A DNA stretch of 64,000 nucleotides from Roseiarcus sp963829505. Its GTDB lineage: Bacteria; Pseudomonadota; Alphaproteobacteria; Rhizobiales; Beijerinckiaceae. The notes beneath the pieces are model-generated. The model did not search any database, was not told where the DNA came from, and saw only the letters and a list, made by a program, of their open reading frames with translations. A program made the position numbers and the translations under genes. Positions 55,598-63,721 of this stretch are shown in pieces. The DNA lies in contig CAWHIL010000003.1 of NCBI GenBank assembly GCA_963829505.1, positions 1,612,001 to 1,676,000 of the forward strand. The letters run 5' to 3'. The number at the start of each line of letters is the position of its first letter. The first letter of the stretch is position 1.

Positions 55598-56093
55598 TCC
55601 ACGGGCCAACCTACCGTCTGCATTGTTGATGCGGCGGCTGTATTCGGCGCTTCAAAGCGCCTGAGGTTTCCTGAAATGCCTATCGACCGCATCTCGGTCG
55701 GTGTTTTCACGCGATCACGGGTCGTCCTCATCGTCTCTGAAGTTGGGCGTCGATGGCGAAACCGATCACCGTGTAGCCCGCTTTGAATAGCTCTGACGGC
55801 GCGACCATTTTCGACGCCGTCAAATGCCGAAGCCGAGAGTTCGCTCGATCCGACCGCAATGCGACAAGGGTTGGGGTGGCGCCTACGGCAGCAGTCGCAC
55901 GACGACCGGTGCGAGACGATCCCGAAGGTCACCGGAGCCGACATCGCAGGCGACGTTGGCGCGCCGCAGCGGACGACACAGACGCCGATCGAAGCGCCAC
56001 AGCGGGAGCTCGCCAACACGCCAGGCTATCCCATGAACGCAATTTCAGCGGCGAAAAACGCTTACCATGCCGCGTATGTGGTGACAGCGTCCT
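55598..56093. other. Phage-island stretch without a convincing plus-strand gene
   Basis: Several overlapping frames of 70-145 codons run through here on both strands, with no domain and shifting composition. The only coherent coding-like piece is the 26-residue minus-strand ORF at 55728-55808. The region may be degenerate or hold regulatory sequence. Confidence 0.4.
55728..55808 (-). CDS. Possible 26-residue micro-ORF
   Basis: An ATG-initiated frame on the minus strand encodes MVAPSELFKAGYTVIGFAID followed by six more residues and TGA. The amphipathic sequence looks more protein-like than the surrounding frames. No Shine-Dalgarno is obvious. Too short to be certain. Confidence 0.25.
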   Translation of the reverse strand: MVAPSELFKAGYTVIGFAIDAQLQRR

Positions 56094-56384
56094 TTGAGAA
56101 AGCGGACGCGATCGAGCGGCGGGGACGGACGGCGGAGCGTGGGAGCGCCTGGTTCCGGACGAACGGCCTCTGTCCATGCTGACGCTTGCGCGCGCCCGCG
56201 GGAAGAAGGCCTCGCGCTTCTCCGGCTACTCGACGAGCTCGACACGGTTCTCGACGTGACGCGCTCCGCGAGCGCATTGACACAGGCCGAATTCGACCGG
56301 CTGCGCGCCTGCCGCAAGGCTTACGACATAGCGTCGTCTCTGCTCGACGCTGTGATCAGGGTCGAGGAACGCGGTCCGGCGTAA
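56094..56384 (+). CDS. Possible small helical phage-island protein
   Basis: A 96-codon frame whose second half (ALLRLLDELDTVLDVTRSAS, then ALTQAEFDRLRACRKAYDIA) forms a good heptad-like helix pair. The first half looks non-conserved, so an internal start is possible. It stands 17 bases before the amidase gene. No family. Confidence 0.35.
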   Translation: MRKRTRSSGGDGRRSVGAPGSGRTASVHADACARPREEGLALLRLLDELDTVLDVTRSASALTQAEFDRLRACRKAYDIASSLLDAVIRVEERGPA

Positions 56385-56401
56385 TGAGTTAGGAGATCTG
56401 G

Positions 56402-57148
56402 ATGCTTCCGAAACTCGTCTGGCGCGCGTCACCGAACCGCTCAGCCCGAAACGCACGTGTGGACCTGCTTGTCCTGCACGACTGCGAGGGGTCATATCAG
56501 GGATCGATTGCCTATTTTGAGACCAGGGCGTCGGAGGTTTCCGCGCACTATGTGTGCAAGGAGGACGGCTCTGAGGTCACCGCCATGGTCGAACTGGCCG
56601 ACAAGGCGTGGCACGCCTGCCAATACAACTCGCGTTCGGTCGGCTGGGAAATGGCGGGTTACGCCAAAAACGGGTTTTCAGAGACGCTCCTCAACGCGAC
56701 CGCAAACGCGTTCGCCTGGCTCTGTCATCACCTCCAGATCCCTGCGCGACATGCACGCGGCGGCGTCGGACCAGGAATTGAAAGCCATTGGGGGCTGGGG
56801 ACGCCCGGTGGCGGTCACAGCGACCCAAGCCGAGACCCGGCCTTCATGGACGGCTTCGTGGCTCGCGTGCAAACTCAAGCCGCCAAGGGAGACTTTCCGC
56901 TCCTATGGGAGCCGGAGAGCGATCCGCTTCCCTGCCCACTCACCCCGCCCAACCTCGAACTCTCGACGGTCCTCGGCGATCAGACCGCGCTTGTTTCTCT
57001 CGGGTTCCAGACGCCGATCGACGGGCAGGCTTCACCAGCCTTTGTGGATGCGGTCAGAGCCTTCCAGCGCCACTGCGGTCTGACGGCCGACGGAGTCATC
57101 GGTCCAGCGACACGGGCGCAGCTCCTCGCGGAATTGAACGGAGGCTGA
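56402..57148 (+). CDS. Phage endolysin: N-acetylmuramoyl-L-alanine amidase with peptidoglycan-binding domain
   Basis: A 248-residue protein without signal peptide. The Amidase_2 zinc ligands are H26 in LLVLHDCEGS and H139 in GGGHSDPSRDP, with ESHWGLGTPGG before it. The C-terminal PGBD_1 domain (~190-245) has AFVDAVRAFQRHCGLTADGV and GPATRAQLLAEL. It cuts the amide bond between MurNAc and L-Ala at lysis. It leads the lysis cassette, with a holin-like gene downstream. Confidence 0.9.
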   Translation: MLPKLVWRASPNRSARNARVDLLVLHDCEGSYQGSIAYFETRASEVSAHYVCKEDGSEVTAMVELADKAWHACQYNSRSVGWEMAGYAKNGFSETLLNATANAFAWLCHHLQIPARHARGGVGPGIESHWGLGTPGGGHSDPSRDPAFMDGFVARVQTQAAKGDFPLLWEPESDPLPCPLTPPNLELSTVLGDQTALVSLGFQTPIDGQASPAFVDAVRAFQRHCGLTADGVIGPATRAQLLAELNGG

Positions 57149-57151
57149 TCC

Positions 57152-57388
57152 ATGACTTTGCACGGCGCCGAAAAGGCCCCGCCTTCCGACCTGGCGCGTC
57201 AACTCGAAGACATCGCGCGCGCAGCGCGCGCCGCCTCCCATTGCCGCAGGCTCGACACCGCGGTCGCCGCAGCGCTTGCGGGCCAACAGGAGATGAATGC
57301 CGCGACAGTCGACGCGATCCGCTCGCTCACCCTGCGCCTCGAAACGCTCGAGGGGCATGTCCCGACGATGCGGGGGCGACGCCCATGA
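57152..57388 (+). CDS. Small phage hypothetical protein
   Basis: A 78-residue helical protein (DLARQLEDIARAARAASHCR, then TLRLETLEGHVPTM) starting 4 bases after the amidase gene and overlapping the next ATG by 4 bases. Possibly a lysis-cassette accessory; function unknown. Confidence 0.55.
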   Translation: MTLHGAEKAPPSDLARQLEDIARAARAASHCRRLDTAVAAALAGQQEMNAATVDAIRSLTLRLETLEGHVPTMRGRRP

Positions 57389-57522
57389 CCGGTGACCCGC
57401 TCATCGTCCTTTCGCGCATCGCGGCGATTCCGGTGTTCCTGCCGCCGCTCCTTGTTTTGCGCGCTCTCCTCGGCGCTGTCGCTCCGTCTTTTCTTCTCGA
57501 AGGACAGCAGCATAGGCATTGA
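57385..57522 (+). CDS. Small single-TM protein
   Basis: A 45-residue protein with one strong hydrophobic helix (VFLPPLLVLRALLGAVAPSF). Its ATG overlaps the preceding stop. It could be a lysis-related membrane peptide, but it may simply be a minor phage protein. Confidence 0.45.
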   Translation: MTGDPLIVLSRIAAIPVFLPPLLVLRALLGAVAPSFLLEGQQHRH

Positions 57523-57597
57523 TGACCGTCCGCCCGGCCGGACGGCCCCGGTGAGCCGTGCGGACTGCTGGGCGGGGCCAATCCATCGAGGAATCTC

Positions 57598-57795
57598 ATG
57601 AACACCCTGAACGCCATCGGCGCGTGGTTGCTCGCGCGCTTGCAGGAACCGTCGACCTATGCCGGCGCCGCCGCAGTCGTTGCGTCGATGACCTTTGTTC
57701 CGCACGCCTCTGACGTCGCGGGCGATATTCCCGCCATCGGCATCGGCATCGGCGGCTTCATCGCTGTCATCCTCAAGGAAAAGGGAGGCAAGTGA
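57598..57795 (+). CDS. Holin-like small membrane protein
   Basis: A 65-residue protein with two hydrophobic segments (YAGAAAVVASMTFVP and IPAIGIGIGGFIAVILK) and a charged C-terminus KEKGGK. GAGGA stands 5 bases before the ATG. Position next to the amidase and the small size fit a phage holin that forms membrane lesions for endolysin release. Its TGA shares its A with the ATG of the next gene. Confidence 0.65.
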   Translation: MNTLNAIGAWLLARLQEPSTYAGAAAVVASMTFVPHASDVAGDIPAIGIGIGGFIAVILKEKGGK

Positions 57796-58310
57796 TGCCC
57801 CGGCTTTTTATTGCGATGGTTTGCGCTCTCTCGCTCGTCGGATCGTCTTTCGCGCAGGCTCCCAAGCCGGCTCCGGCCCCTGGCCCCGCGAGGCTCTTCC
57901 CGCTCCCGATCCCGCTGCCCTTCACCCCGAAGCCGAAAGCCAACATTCTCGACCCGATCGTCTCGTTCATTCAGAGCGATCTCTCCGCCGCGCTCAAACA
58001 GGCGAACGCGATGAACGACGGCAATCTCGCGGTCTGCATCACAAAGCTGCAGCCGCTTGCTGCACAATTGCCTGGCAATGTCCCGGTCTCGTTCAATCTT
58101 GCGACAGACGTGGCGACCTGGCGCACGCTCCTGATCATCGCGCACGAGTTCTGCGAGGTCCCGCAGTGCACGCAGGTGATGCAGGAAGCGCAGAACCAGA
58201 TCGCAGCGCTCGGGGCCGGCGTCCCGCTTCCTTCCGTCAGCGGGCTTTGCGCGAAGGTCCCACCCATCAACCTGACGCCCGTTCCATCTTCCGATGCGAA
58301 GGCGCTCTGA
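57795..58310 (+). CDS. Secreted phage-island hypothetical protein
   Basis: A 171-residue protein with a signal peptide (1-21, GSSFAQA), a Pro/Ala/Lys-rich segment, then a helical part with Cys pairs (LAVCITKLQPLA, EFCEVPQCTQVMQE). GGGAGG precedes the ATG. The Pro-rich exported layout could suit a spanin-like or envelope role, but no family is recognised. Confidence 0.55.
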   Translation: MPRLFIAMVCALSLVGSSFAQAPKPAPAPGPARLFPLPIPLPFTPKPKANILDPIVSFIQSDLSAALKQANAMNDGNLAVCITKLQPLAAQLPGNVPVSFNLATDVATWRTLLIIAHEFCEVPQCTQVMQEAQNQIAALGAGVPLPSVSGLCAKVPPINLTPVPSSDAKAL

Positions 58311-58331
58311 CCTCGAACATAGGGGCTTCCC

Positions 58332-59201
58332 ATGAAACTCGGTCGTAAACTGCCGTCGGTTTGGCGTCCCAATCTCGATTTCTCCCGATACGTCGCCGCC
58401 GACGAGTACGACATGCTTTCTGTCCGCTCTGTGCCGTCGTTCGACGGCTCGTCGTTCGCGGACAGCGTGGCATTCACCTCGTCCGCCGTAGTTTTTCCGG
58501 AGCCCGCGCGGCCTATCGCCGAGCGCTGGGAGCACCAATCGATCCACCTGCTGCACGACGCGGCGGGCAACGACACGGTCGGCGACTGCACATGCGCAGG
58601 CCTCGTGAAGCTCGATTTATCGCAGGAGCATAACGCCAACGGCGCGAACTCCTGGCAGCCGAACATGAAGGACACCGCGCTTACGCTCTACTCGGCGGCG
58701 GCCGGCTACGACCCCGCGAACCCAGGTACGGACCAGGGCGCCGAGCTGTCAGACATTCTGAACTACGTTCGGAAGAACGGCATCGACCCTGCCGGCCACG
58801 GCAAGGGCATCGCCTGGGTCGAAGTCGATGCAACCAAGCCAGCTCAGATCGCAAAGGCGATCGACATCTTCGGCGGCCTCTACACCGGCGCACAGATCAG
58901 CCCGGACTGGCTGCAGACCACCAACGCGAACGGCGCGATTTGGGGCGTGGCTTCACCTGGCGGCGCGGACGACGGCCACTGCGTCGCCTGGTTCGACTAC
59001 AACGAGCAGGGCGTTATCGCCAATTCCTGGGGTTTCTTCGTCCTGATCACATGGCAGGCTGTCGTGAAATATTGGGGCAAGAGCGCCGGCGGCGAAGTCT
59101 ACGCGGTGTTCTCTCCCGAGTGGCTCAGCGCGGCGACGAAGAAGAGCCCAACTGGCTTCAACGCCGCCCAGCTCGCGGCCGATCTCAAGTCGTTTGGCTA
59201 A
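58332..59201 (+). CDS. Papain-like cysteine peptidase-fold protein
   Basis: A 289-residue protein without signal peptide. A Cys/His/Asn triad is readable: C86 or C88 in TVGDCTCAGLV, H216 in ADDGHCVAWFDY and N231 in VIANSWGFF, with the ANSWG motif typical of C1-type peptidases. Proteins of this type occur in phage and prophage accessory regions. It may process a host or virion protein, or be an injected effector. It lies after the lysis genes, in the same direction. Confidence 0.7.
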   Translation: MKLGRKLPSVWRPNLDFSRYVAADEYDMLSVRSVPSFDGSSFADSVAFTSSAVVFPEPARPIAERWEHQSIHLLHDAAGNDTVGDCTCAGLVKLDLSQEHNANGANSWQPNMKDTALTLYSAAAGYDPANPGTDQGAELSDILNYVRKNGIDPAGHGKGIAWVEVDATKPAQIAKAIDIFGGLYTGAQISPDWLQTTNANGAIWGVASPGGADDGHCVAWFDYNEQGVIANSWGFFVLITWQAVVKYWGKSAGGEVYAVFSPEWLSAATKKSPTGFNAAQLAADLKSFG

Positions 59202-59211
59202 GGGTGCATCA

Positions 59212-59553
59212 ATGTCTGCCCCGCCACCAGATCTCGACGACGTCGCGACAGCCGCCGGCTGGTTCCATTACTGGCAGTACATGCTGTCGGCCGTCGCGGG
59301 CGCAGCAGCCGCCGCGACCGGATTCGTTTGGAGGCTTTCGGAGCAGCTTCGCCAGGTGCGACGGGACGTGGACAAAATCGACGCGCGAATGACCGCGCTC
59401 GAGCTCGACCGACAAAGGATCGAGGTGATGTTGGCGTCCTTGCCCACCCGCGACAATCTCGCGGAAATGCGAGCGAGCCTCAACCGACAGCTTGAACATA
59501 TTACGGGGCGGCTCGACGATTTCGTGCACATCCGCGCGAGACGCGATGCATAA
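59212..59553 (+). CDS. Membrane-anchored coiled-coil protein
   Basis: A 113-residue protein. It has a hydrophobic helix (MLSAVAGAAAAATGFVW) near residue 30, then a long coiled coil (LRQVRRDVDKIDARMTALEL). It sits 10 bases after the peptidase-like gene. The layout resembles DUF1515/hemolysin XhlA-like phage proteins, though the family call is weak. It is the last gene of the phage-like block. Confidence 0.55.
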   Translation: MSAPPPDLDDVATAAGWFHYWQYMLSAVAGAAAAATGFVWRLSEQLRQVRRDVDKIDARMTALELDRQRIEVMLASLPTRDNLAEMRASLNRQLEHITGRLDDFVHIRARRDA

Positions 59554-59680
59554 GAAGATCGATTCCGCTCGGCCGCGTATGTAGGCCATGGCAACGCGAT
59601 GGGTCTCGGTTGAGGACCGTAACGCCGTATGTCCGGCGCCGCTTTTTGACCGTTTTCCGACCTGGTGCTATCCCGTAGGC

Positions 59681-60631
59681 ATGCAGCTTGTCTTCATGGG
59701 GGCGCCGGAATTCGCGGTTCCGACGTTGCGTGAAATTGTACTTCAAGGGCACCATGTCGCCGCTGTTTATACGCGCGCGCCGCAACCTGGCGGTCGACGC
59801 GGGTTGGCGATCCAAAAAACTCCGGTTCATCGCGCTGCCGAGTCGCTCGACATCCCGGTCTTCACGCCGAAGACACTGAAGGCTGAGGAAGTCCAGAGGA
59901 CGTTCAGGGGTCATTGCGCGGATGTGGGCTTCGTCGTTGCGTACGGCTTGCTGCTTCCGCTAGCCATCCTGACCGCTCCACAATTCGGCTTCCTGAACAT
60001 CCATGCGTCCCTATTGCCCAGGTGGCGAGGCGCCGCACCCATTCAACGCGCCATCATGGCGGGCGATCATTTCACCGGGATCGATTTGATGCGGATGGAG
60101 GAGGGACTTGACACCGGCCCCGTGGGGTTGCGCGAAGTGATCCCGATTGCTCCCGGCGACACCGCGGGCGACCTAACCAAGTCCCTCGCACACGTCGCCG
60201 CGCAAACCGCAATTCGCGGTTTAAATGTCCTTGAGGAAGGCGGCATTGACTTCATGCCGCAGCCGAGCGATGGCGCGACGTACGCGCGCAAAATCGACAA
60301 GAATGAGATCGAAATCAACTGGGCCAAGGACGCGGTTTCCGTTCGCAATCATATTCATGGCCTCTCGCCCATACCGGGCGCTTACTCCACCCTCATGATT
60401 GGAGGAATGCCCGACCGCATCAAAATTTTGCGCGTCGAGACCGCTACCGGAGTCGGCCAACCAGGATCAATCCTCGACGGCGCTCTGACCGTCGCTTGTG
60501 GCGGCGGCGCGATCCGAATTCTGGAGGCGCAGCGCGCGGGGCGCACCGTTGTCTCCGGTCGGGCGTTCATGGTCCGGGAATCTGTTCCGATCGGAGATGC
60601 TTTCCGACAATCGACGTCAATTGCGAAGTGA
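59681..60631 (+). CDS. fmt: Methionyl-tRNA formyltransferase
   Basis: A 316-residue enzyme of normal length. It starts MQLVFMGAPEFAVPTLREIV, then NIHASLLPRWRGAAPIQRAI (formyl-THF site with the catalytic Asn-His) and MRMEEGLDTGPV. It formylates Met-tRNAi in initiation. No def gene is adjacent, and the lower GC than the left half suggests a second or acquired copy. The Met at 59681 is used since an upstream in-frame ATG (59588) adds 31 unrelated residues. The 3' end overlaps the convergent patatin gene by 65 bases. Confidence 0.93.
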   Translation: MQLVFMGAPEFAVPTLREIVLQGHHVAAVYTRAPQPGGRRGLAIQKTPVHRAAESLDIPVFTPKTLKAEEVQRTFRGHCADVGFVVAYGLLLPLAILTAPQFGFLNIHASLLPRWRGAAPIQRAIMAGDHFTGIDLMRMEEGLDTGPVGLREVIPIAPGDTAGDLTKSLAHVAAQTAIRGLNVLEEGGIDFMPQPSDGATYARKIDKNEIEINWAKDAVSVRNHIHGLSPIPGAYSTLMIGGMPDRIKILRVETATGVGQPGSILDGALTVACGGGAIRILEAQRAGRTVVSGRAFMVRESVPIGDAFRQSTSIAK

Positions 60632-61466
60632 TCGCGTCCCGCATTTCCTCTTTGCTCGTCTCTGCTGCGCGTAGAATTTGACCTGCTCGAAAGAAATCCA
60701 GCAGGCCAAACTGCTCTACACGCGGCCTGATGAGGATATCCGGTGGGCGCCGCTTGATTTTTTGAGAGATTATGACGCCCTGCATGATCTGCGCTGCGCC
60801 AAACATCGCCTCGAGCGGAGTCGGAGCGCGGCGAACGCGAGAGCGGCCGCCGAAGGTTACGTCGACTGCAATGACGATGTCCGCGAGATCGAATAGGTGA
60901 TCGTACGGCAATGGATTGACCGCGCCCCCATCGATCAGCAAACATCCTCGGTGTTCAACCGGTCGGAATAGGCCGGGAATCGCCATCGACCCCGCAACGG
61001 CCGCCGAAAGGGAACCGGACTGGAACGCCAGCTCGCTTCGCTCCGAGAAATTCGTCGCGACCACGATCATTTGCGTGGCAAGGCCGCCAAAATCCTCCGG
61101 GACTCCCGTCGGCCAGAAAAGCTCAAGAACGACCTCAGGATCAAGCAGGACTGGATTGCCTCTCCCGCGCAGGATCAAGTCCGCGAAGCGGCCGACCCGC
61201 GCGCGGAGGAGCTTGCCCAAGACATTGGAACGGTTTCGGAGAACTCTCAGGACGTGGGTGCGTATGCGGTGCGCATCAAGGCCCGACGCATAGGCCGCGC
61301 CAATGACGGCGCCCATCGAGGTCCCGGCGATCGCCACTGGACGAATGCCCAGTTCGTCCAGCGCCTCCAGGGCAACCACATGAGAGATTCCACGGGCGCC
61401 TCCGCTGCCCAGCGCAACCGCAACGGAAGGCAGAGGACCGCCGACACGACCGCCAAGCGCTTTCAT
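60567..61466 (-). CDS. Patatin-like phospholipase
   Basis: A 299-residue protein. The oxyanion loop is ALGSGGARGISHV, the nucleophile Ser lies in AIAGTSMGAVIGAAYASG (GxSxG), and the partner Asp in LLIDGGAVNPLPYDHL. This is the Ser-Asp dyad of bacterial patatin-like lipases such as RssA-type proteins. It is probably cytoplasmic or membrane-associated. It begins 1 base after the purD stop, so the two are co-transcribed. Confidence 0.92.
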   Translation of the reverse strand: MKALGGRVGGPLPSVAVALGSGGARGISHVVALEALDELGIRPVAIAGTSMGAVIGAAYASGLDAHRIRTHVLRVLRNRSNVLGKLLRARVGRFADLILRGRGNPVLLDPEVVLELFWPTGVPEDFGGLATQMIVVATNFSERSELAFQSGSLSAAVAGSMAIPGLFRPVEHRGCLLIDGGAVNPLPYDHLFDLADIVIAVDVTFGGRSRVRRAPTPLEAMFGAAQIMQGVIISQKIKRRPPDILIRPRVEQFGLLDFFRAGQILRAAETSKEEMRDAITSQLTSIVGKHLRSEQIPGP

Positions 61467-62744
61467 CTAGCCGGCTCCCTGCTCCAGGGCGATAGCGCGC
61501 CAACCGATGTCCTTCCTGCAGAATCCACCTGACCAGTCGATGCGTTCGACGGCGGCGTATGCGCGTTTCCGCGCTTCTGTGATTGTATGACCAAGCGCCG
61601 TCACCGCGAGAACGCGGCCGCCGTCCGCGACAATGACGTCGCCTTCCTTCCGAGTTCCAGCATGCAGCACTGAAACGCCAGGAACTTTCTCGGCCTCTTC
61701 GATCCCAAAGATCTCGGTGCCCCGAAGGGGGTCGCCAGGATAGCCCTTCGCGGCCATGACAACTGTTACAGCGGCATGGGCGTCGAACCTTGGTGAGACG
61801 TTCGGCAGATTCCCCTCGGAGCAAGCTACGAGGTAAGGAACGAGATCGTCAGAAAGACGGGCGAGCATCGCCTCGGTCTCCGGATCGCCGAAACGAACGT
61901 TGAATTCGATAAGCTTTGGACCATCGCTTCCGATCATGAGCCCGGCGAACAGCACGCCTCGGTACGGGAACCCCAACGTGGCCATGCCACGAACGGTTGG
62001 CAAAATGATCTCCTGCATCACTCGATCGACCATCTCTGGGGTCATGATCGGAGCCGGTGAATACGCTCCCATGCCGCCAGTGTTCGGGCCCGTGTCCCCG
62101 TCCCCCACCCGCTTGTGATCCTGGGCGCTCCCAAACGGAGTTGCGAAAACGCCATCGCAGAGCGCGAAGAAGGACACTTCCTCTCCCGTCAGGACCTCTT
62201 CGACGACGATCCCGCCTCCTGCCGGTCCGTCAGGAAGCAACGCATCGACCGCCTCTTCAGCCTCCACCACGGTCGAGGCGACAATCACGCCTTTTCCAGC
62301 GGCCAGACCGTCGGCCTTCACAACAATAGGCGCGCCCCGACGCCTGACGTACTCCTTGGCGTCGTCACGGCTTTCAAACCTGCTGTACTCTGCGGTTGGA
62401 ATTCCGTTCTGACGGCAGAAGTCCTTGGCGAAACCTTTAGACCCCTCAAGTCGCGCAGCCGCCCGCGATGGTCCAAAACAAGCAATTCCAGCAAGGGCCA
62501 GGTCGTCGGCGATTCCCGCCACCAAAGGCCCTTCCGGACCCACCACCACCAAATCGATATCTTCGCGTTTGCACAACGCAACAATATCGCGATGGTCCGC
62601 CAAATCGACTTGACGCGTTTCGGCCGCTTTTGCGCACCCCGGATTGCCAGGGGCTACGAAGAGTTTGGCGACAGTGGGCGATCGAGCGCAAGCGAGCGCC
62701 AGCGCGTTCTCGCGGCCGCCGGAGCCAAGGATCAAGACGTTCAT
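61467..62744 (-). CDS. purD: Phosphoribosylamine-glycine ligase
   Basis: A 425-residue ATP-grasp enzyme of full family length. It starts MNVLILGSGGRENALALACA. APIVVKADGLAAGKGVIVAS is the ATP-grasp loop, and IEFNVRFGDPETEAMLARL the metal-binding stretch. It makes GAR in purine synthesis. The Met at 62744 is chosen; an upstream in-frame start at 62840 adds 32 residues not seen in the family. Confidence 0.97.
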   Translation of the reverse strand: MNVLILGSGGRENALALACARSPTVAKLFVAPGNPGCAKAAETRQVDLADHRDIVALCKREDIDLVVVGPEGPLVAGIADDLALAGIACFGPSRAAARLEGSKGFAKDFCRQNGIPTAEYSRFESRDDAKEYVRRRGAPIVVKADGLAAGKGVIVASTVVEAEEAVDALLPDGPAGGGIVVEEVLTGEEVSFFALCDGVFATPFGSAQDHKRVGDGDTGPNTGGMGAYSPAPIMTPEMVDRVMQEIILPTVRGMATLGFPYRGVLFAGLMIGSDGPKLIEFNVRFGDPETEAMLARLSDDLVPYLVACSEGNLPNVSPRFDAHAAVTVVMAAKGYPGDPLRGTEIFGIEEAEKVPGVSVLHAGTRKEGDVIVADGGRVLAVTALGHTITEARKRAYAAVERIDWSGGFCRKDIGWRAIALEQGAG

Positions 62745-63049
62745 CGATGCGCCCCTAGCTGGTGAGCCATTCCTAGCCGCCCCTTTATCGAATTCGCGAC
62801 AAATAGTCTGAAGGTCCGCGCAATTCGGGACGCGAAACATAACGCCTTCGTCAGAGGCTCCCGCTGTTTGATCGCGCCTTTGTCATAATCGAGCGTCCAG
62901 GCAGAGCGCCCAATCGCTCGGTAGCCCGGCACCCTCATGCCGGTTGCAAATTCTGGTTAAGCCGAGCGGGGAGCGGCCGCGTGTCGCCACGACTGATCGC
63001 GCTACCTCAAGTAATCGTTGTATTTTTCGACGTTGTCAGCGCCCCATGG
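62745..63049. other. Intergenic region between purD and the creA-family gene
   Basis: About 305 bp with no frame that looks coding and no recognised RNA. The purD promoter should lie here. No purine riboswitch fold is evident by eye. Confidence 0.4.
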
Positions 63050-63526
63050 CTAAATCGGCACGCTAGACGTTGAATTTTTTGGTGATCCTTCAATTAGTTT
63101 GTCACTATAAATCATGTAAACTAAAATATTTCTCCTTGAATCGCATCCGCGTACGATCTGCATTTTCTTGAAGAAGACCGAGCGCCGCTCACTGAAGACA
63201 ACGTCGCCTTGTGAAAACTTGTCTTTGAATCGGATCGGTCCGTATTGCCGGCACGATAGCGATACATCCGACGTCTGCTCGGCAAGTCCCAGCGCGCCTG
63301 ACAATCCCCCCTTCTCCGGCGTGGTATAGTGACACGCCACGCCGTCAACCAGCGGGTCGTCGATGCCATAGACGACCAGCTTATCGTTCGGAGTCAGGAA
63401 CTTGAAAGTTGTCGACTTCCGGAAGATCAAATCGGGATCGAGCGAGTCGGCTCGAACTGCATTCGACGTCCCGAGCAGCACGAACAATGTCGTTTGCATC
63501 ACAAATGCGCGAACGCTCAACGTCAT
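63050..63526 (-). CDS. creA: CreA family protein
   Basis: A 158-residue protein with a signal peptide (AFVMQTTLFVLLGTSNAVRA). The CreA signature is clear: DKLVVYGIDDPLVDGVACHY, GLAEQTSDVSLSCRQYGPIR, then RSVFFKKMQIVRG and LVYMIYSDKLIEGSPKN. Its function is unknown; it is often found in the envelope. The Met at 63526 with GGGAAG upstream is preferred. The local GC is markedly below the rest of the window. Confidence 0.88.
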   Translation of the reverse strand: MTLSVRAFVMQTTLFVLLGTSNAVRADSLDPDLIFRKSTTFKFLTPNDKLVVYGIDDPLVDGVACHYTTPEKGGLSGALGLAEQTSDVSLSCRQYGPIRFKDKFSQGDVVFSERRSVFFKKMQIVRGCDSRRNILVYMIYSDKLIEGSPKNSTSSVPI

Positions 63527-63721
63527 GCCGCTTCCCAACGTGATAACCATGAGCAGCATAGGAGGCATCCGCAGCTGCGCCAAATTCGACAGCACTTTTT
63601 TTGTCTATATTATACAAGTATCTTCTGTATTTCATGAACTGGCGTGTCGGCTTGGCGACCGGTAGTAACGAAAATCGGGCCGCTGATGAATCCGTACTGG
63701 CGGCTATGAACCGGGGCTGGC

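Noticed and set aside
37108..59680. att direct repeats flanking the phage island
   Set aside because: Comparing 37108-37260 with 59554-59680 by eye gave no shared string longer than chance, and no tRNA gene is adjacent.
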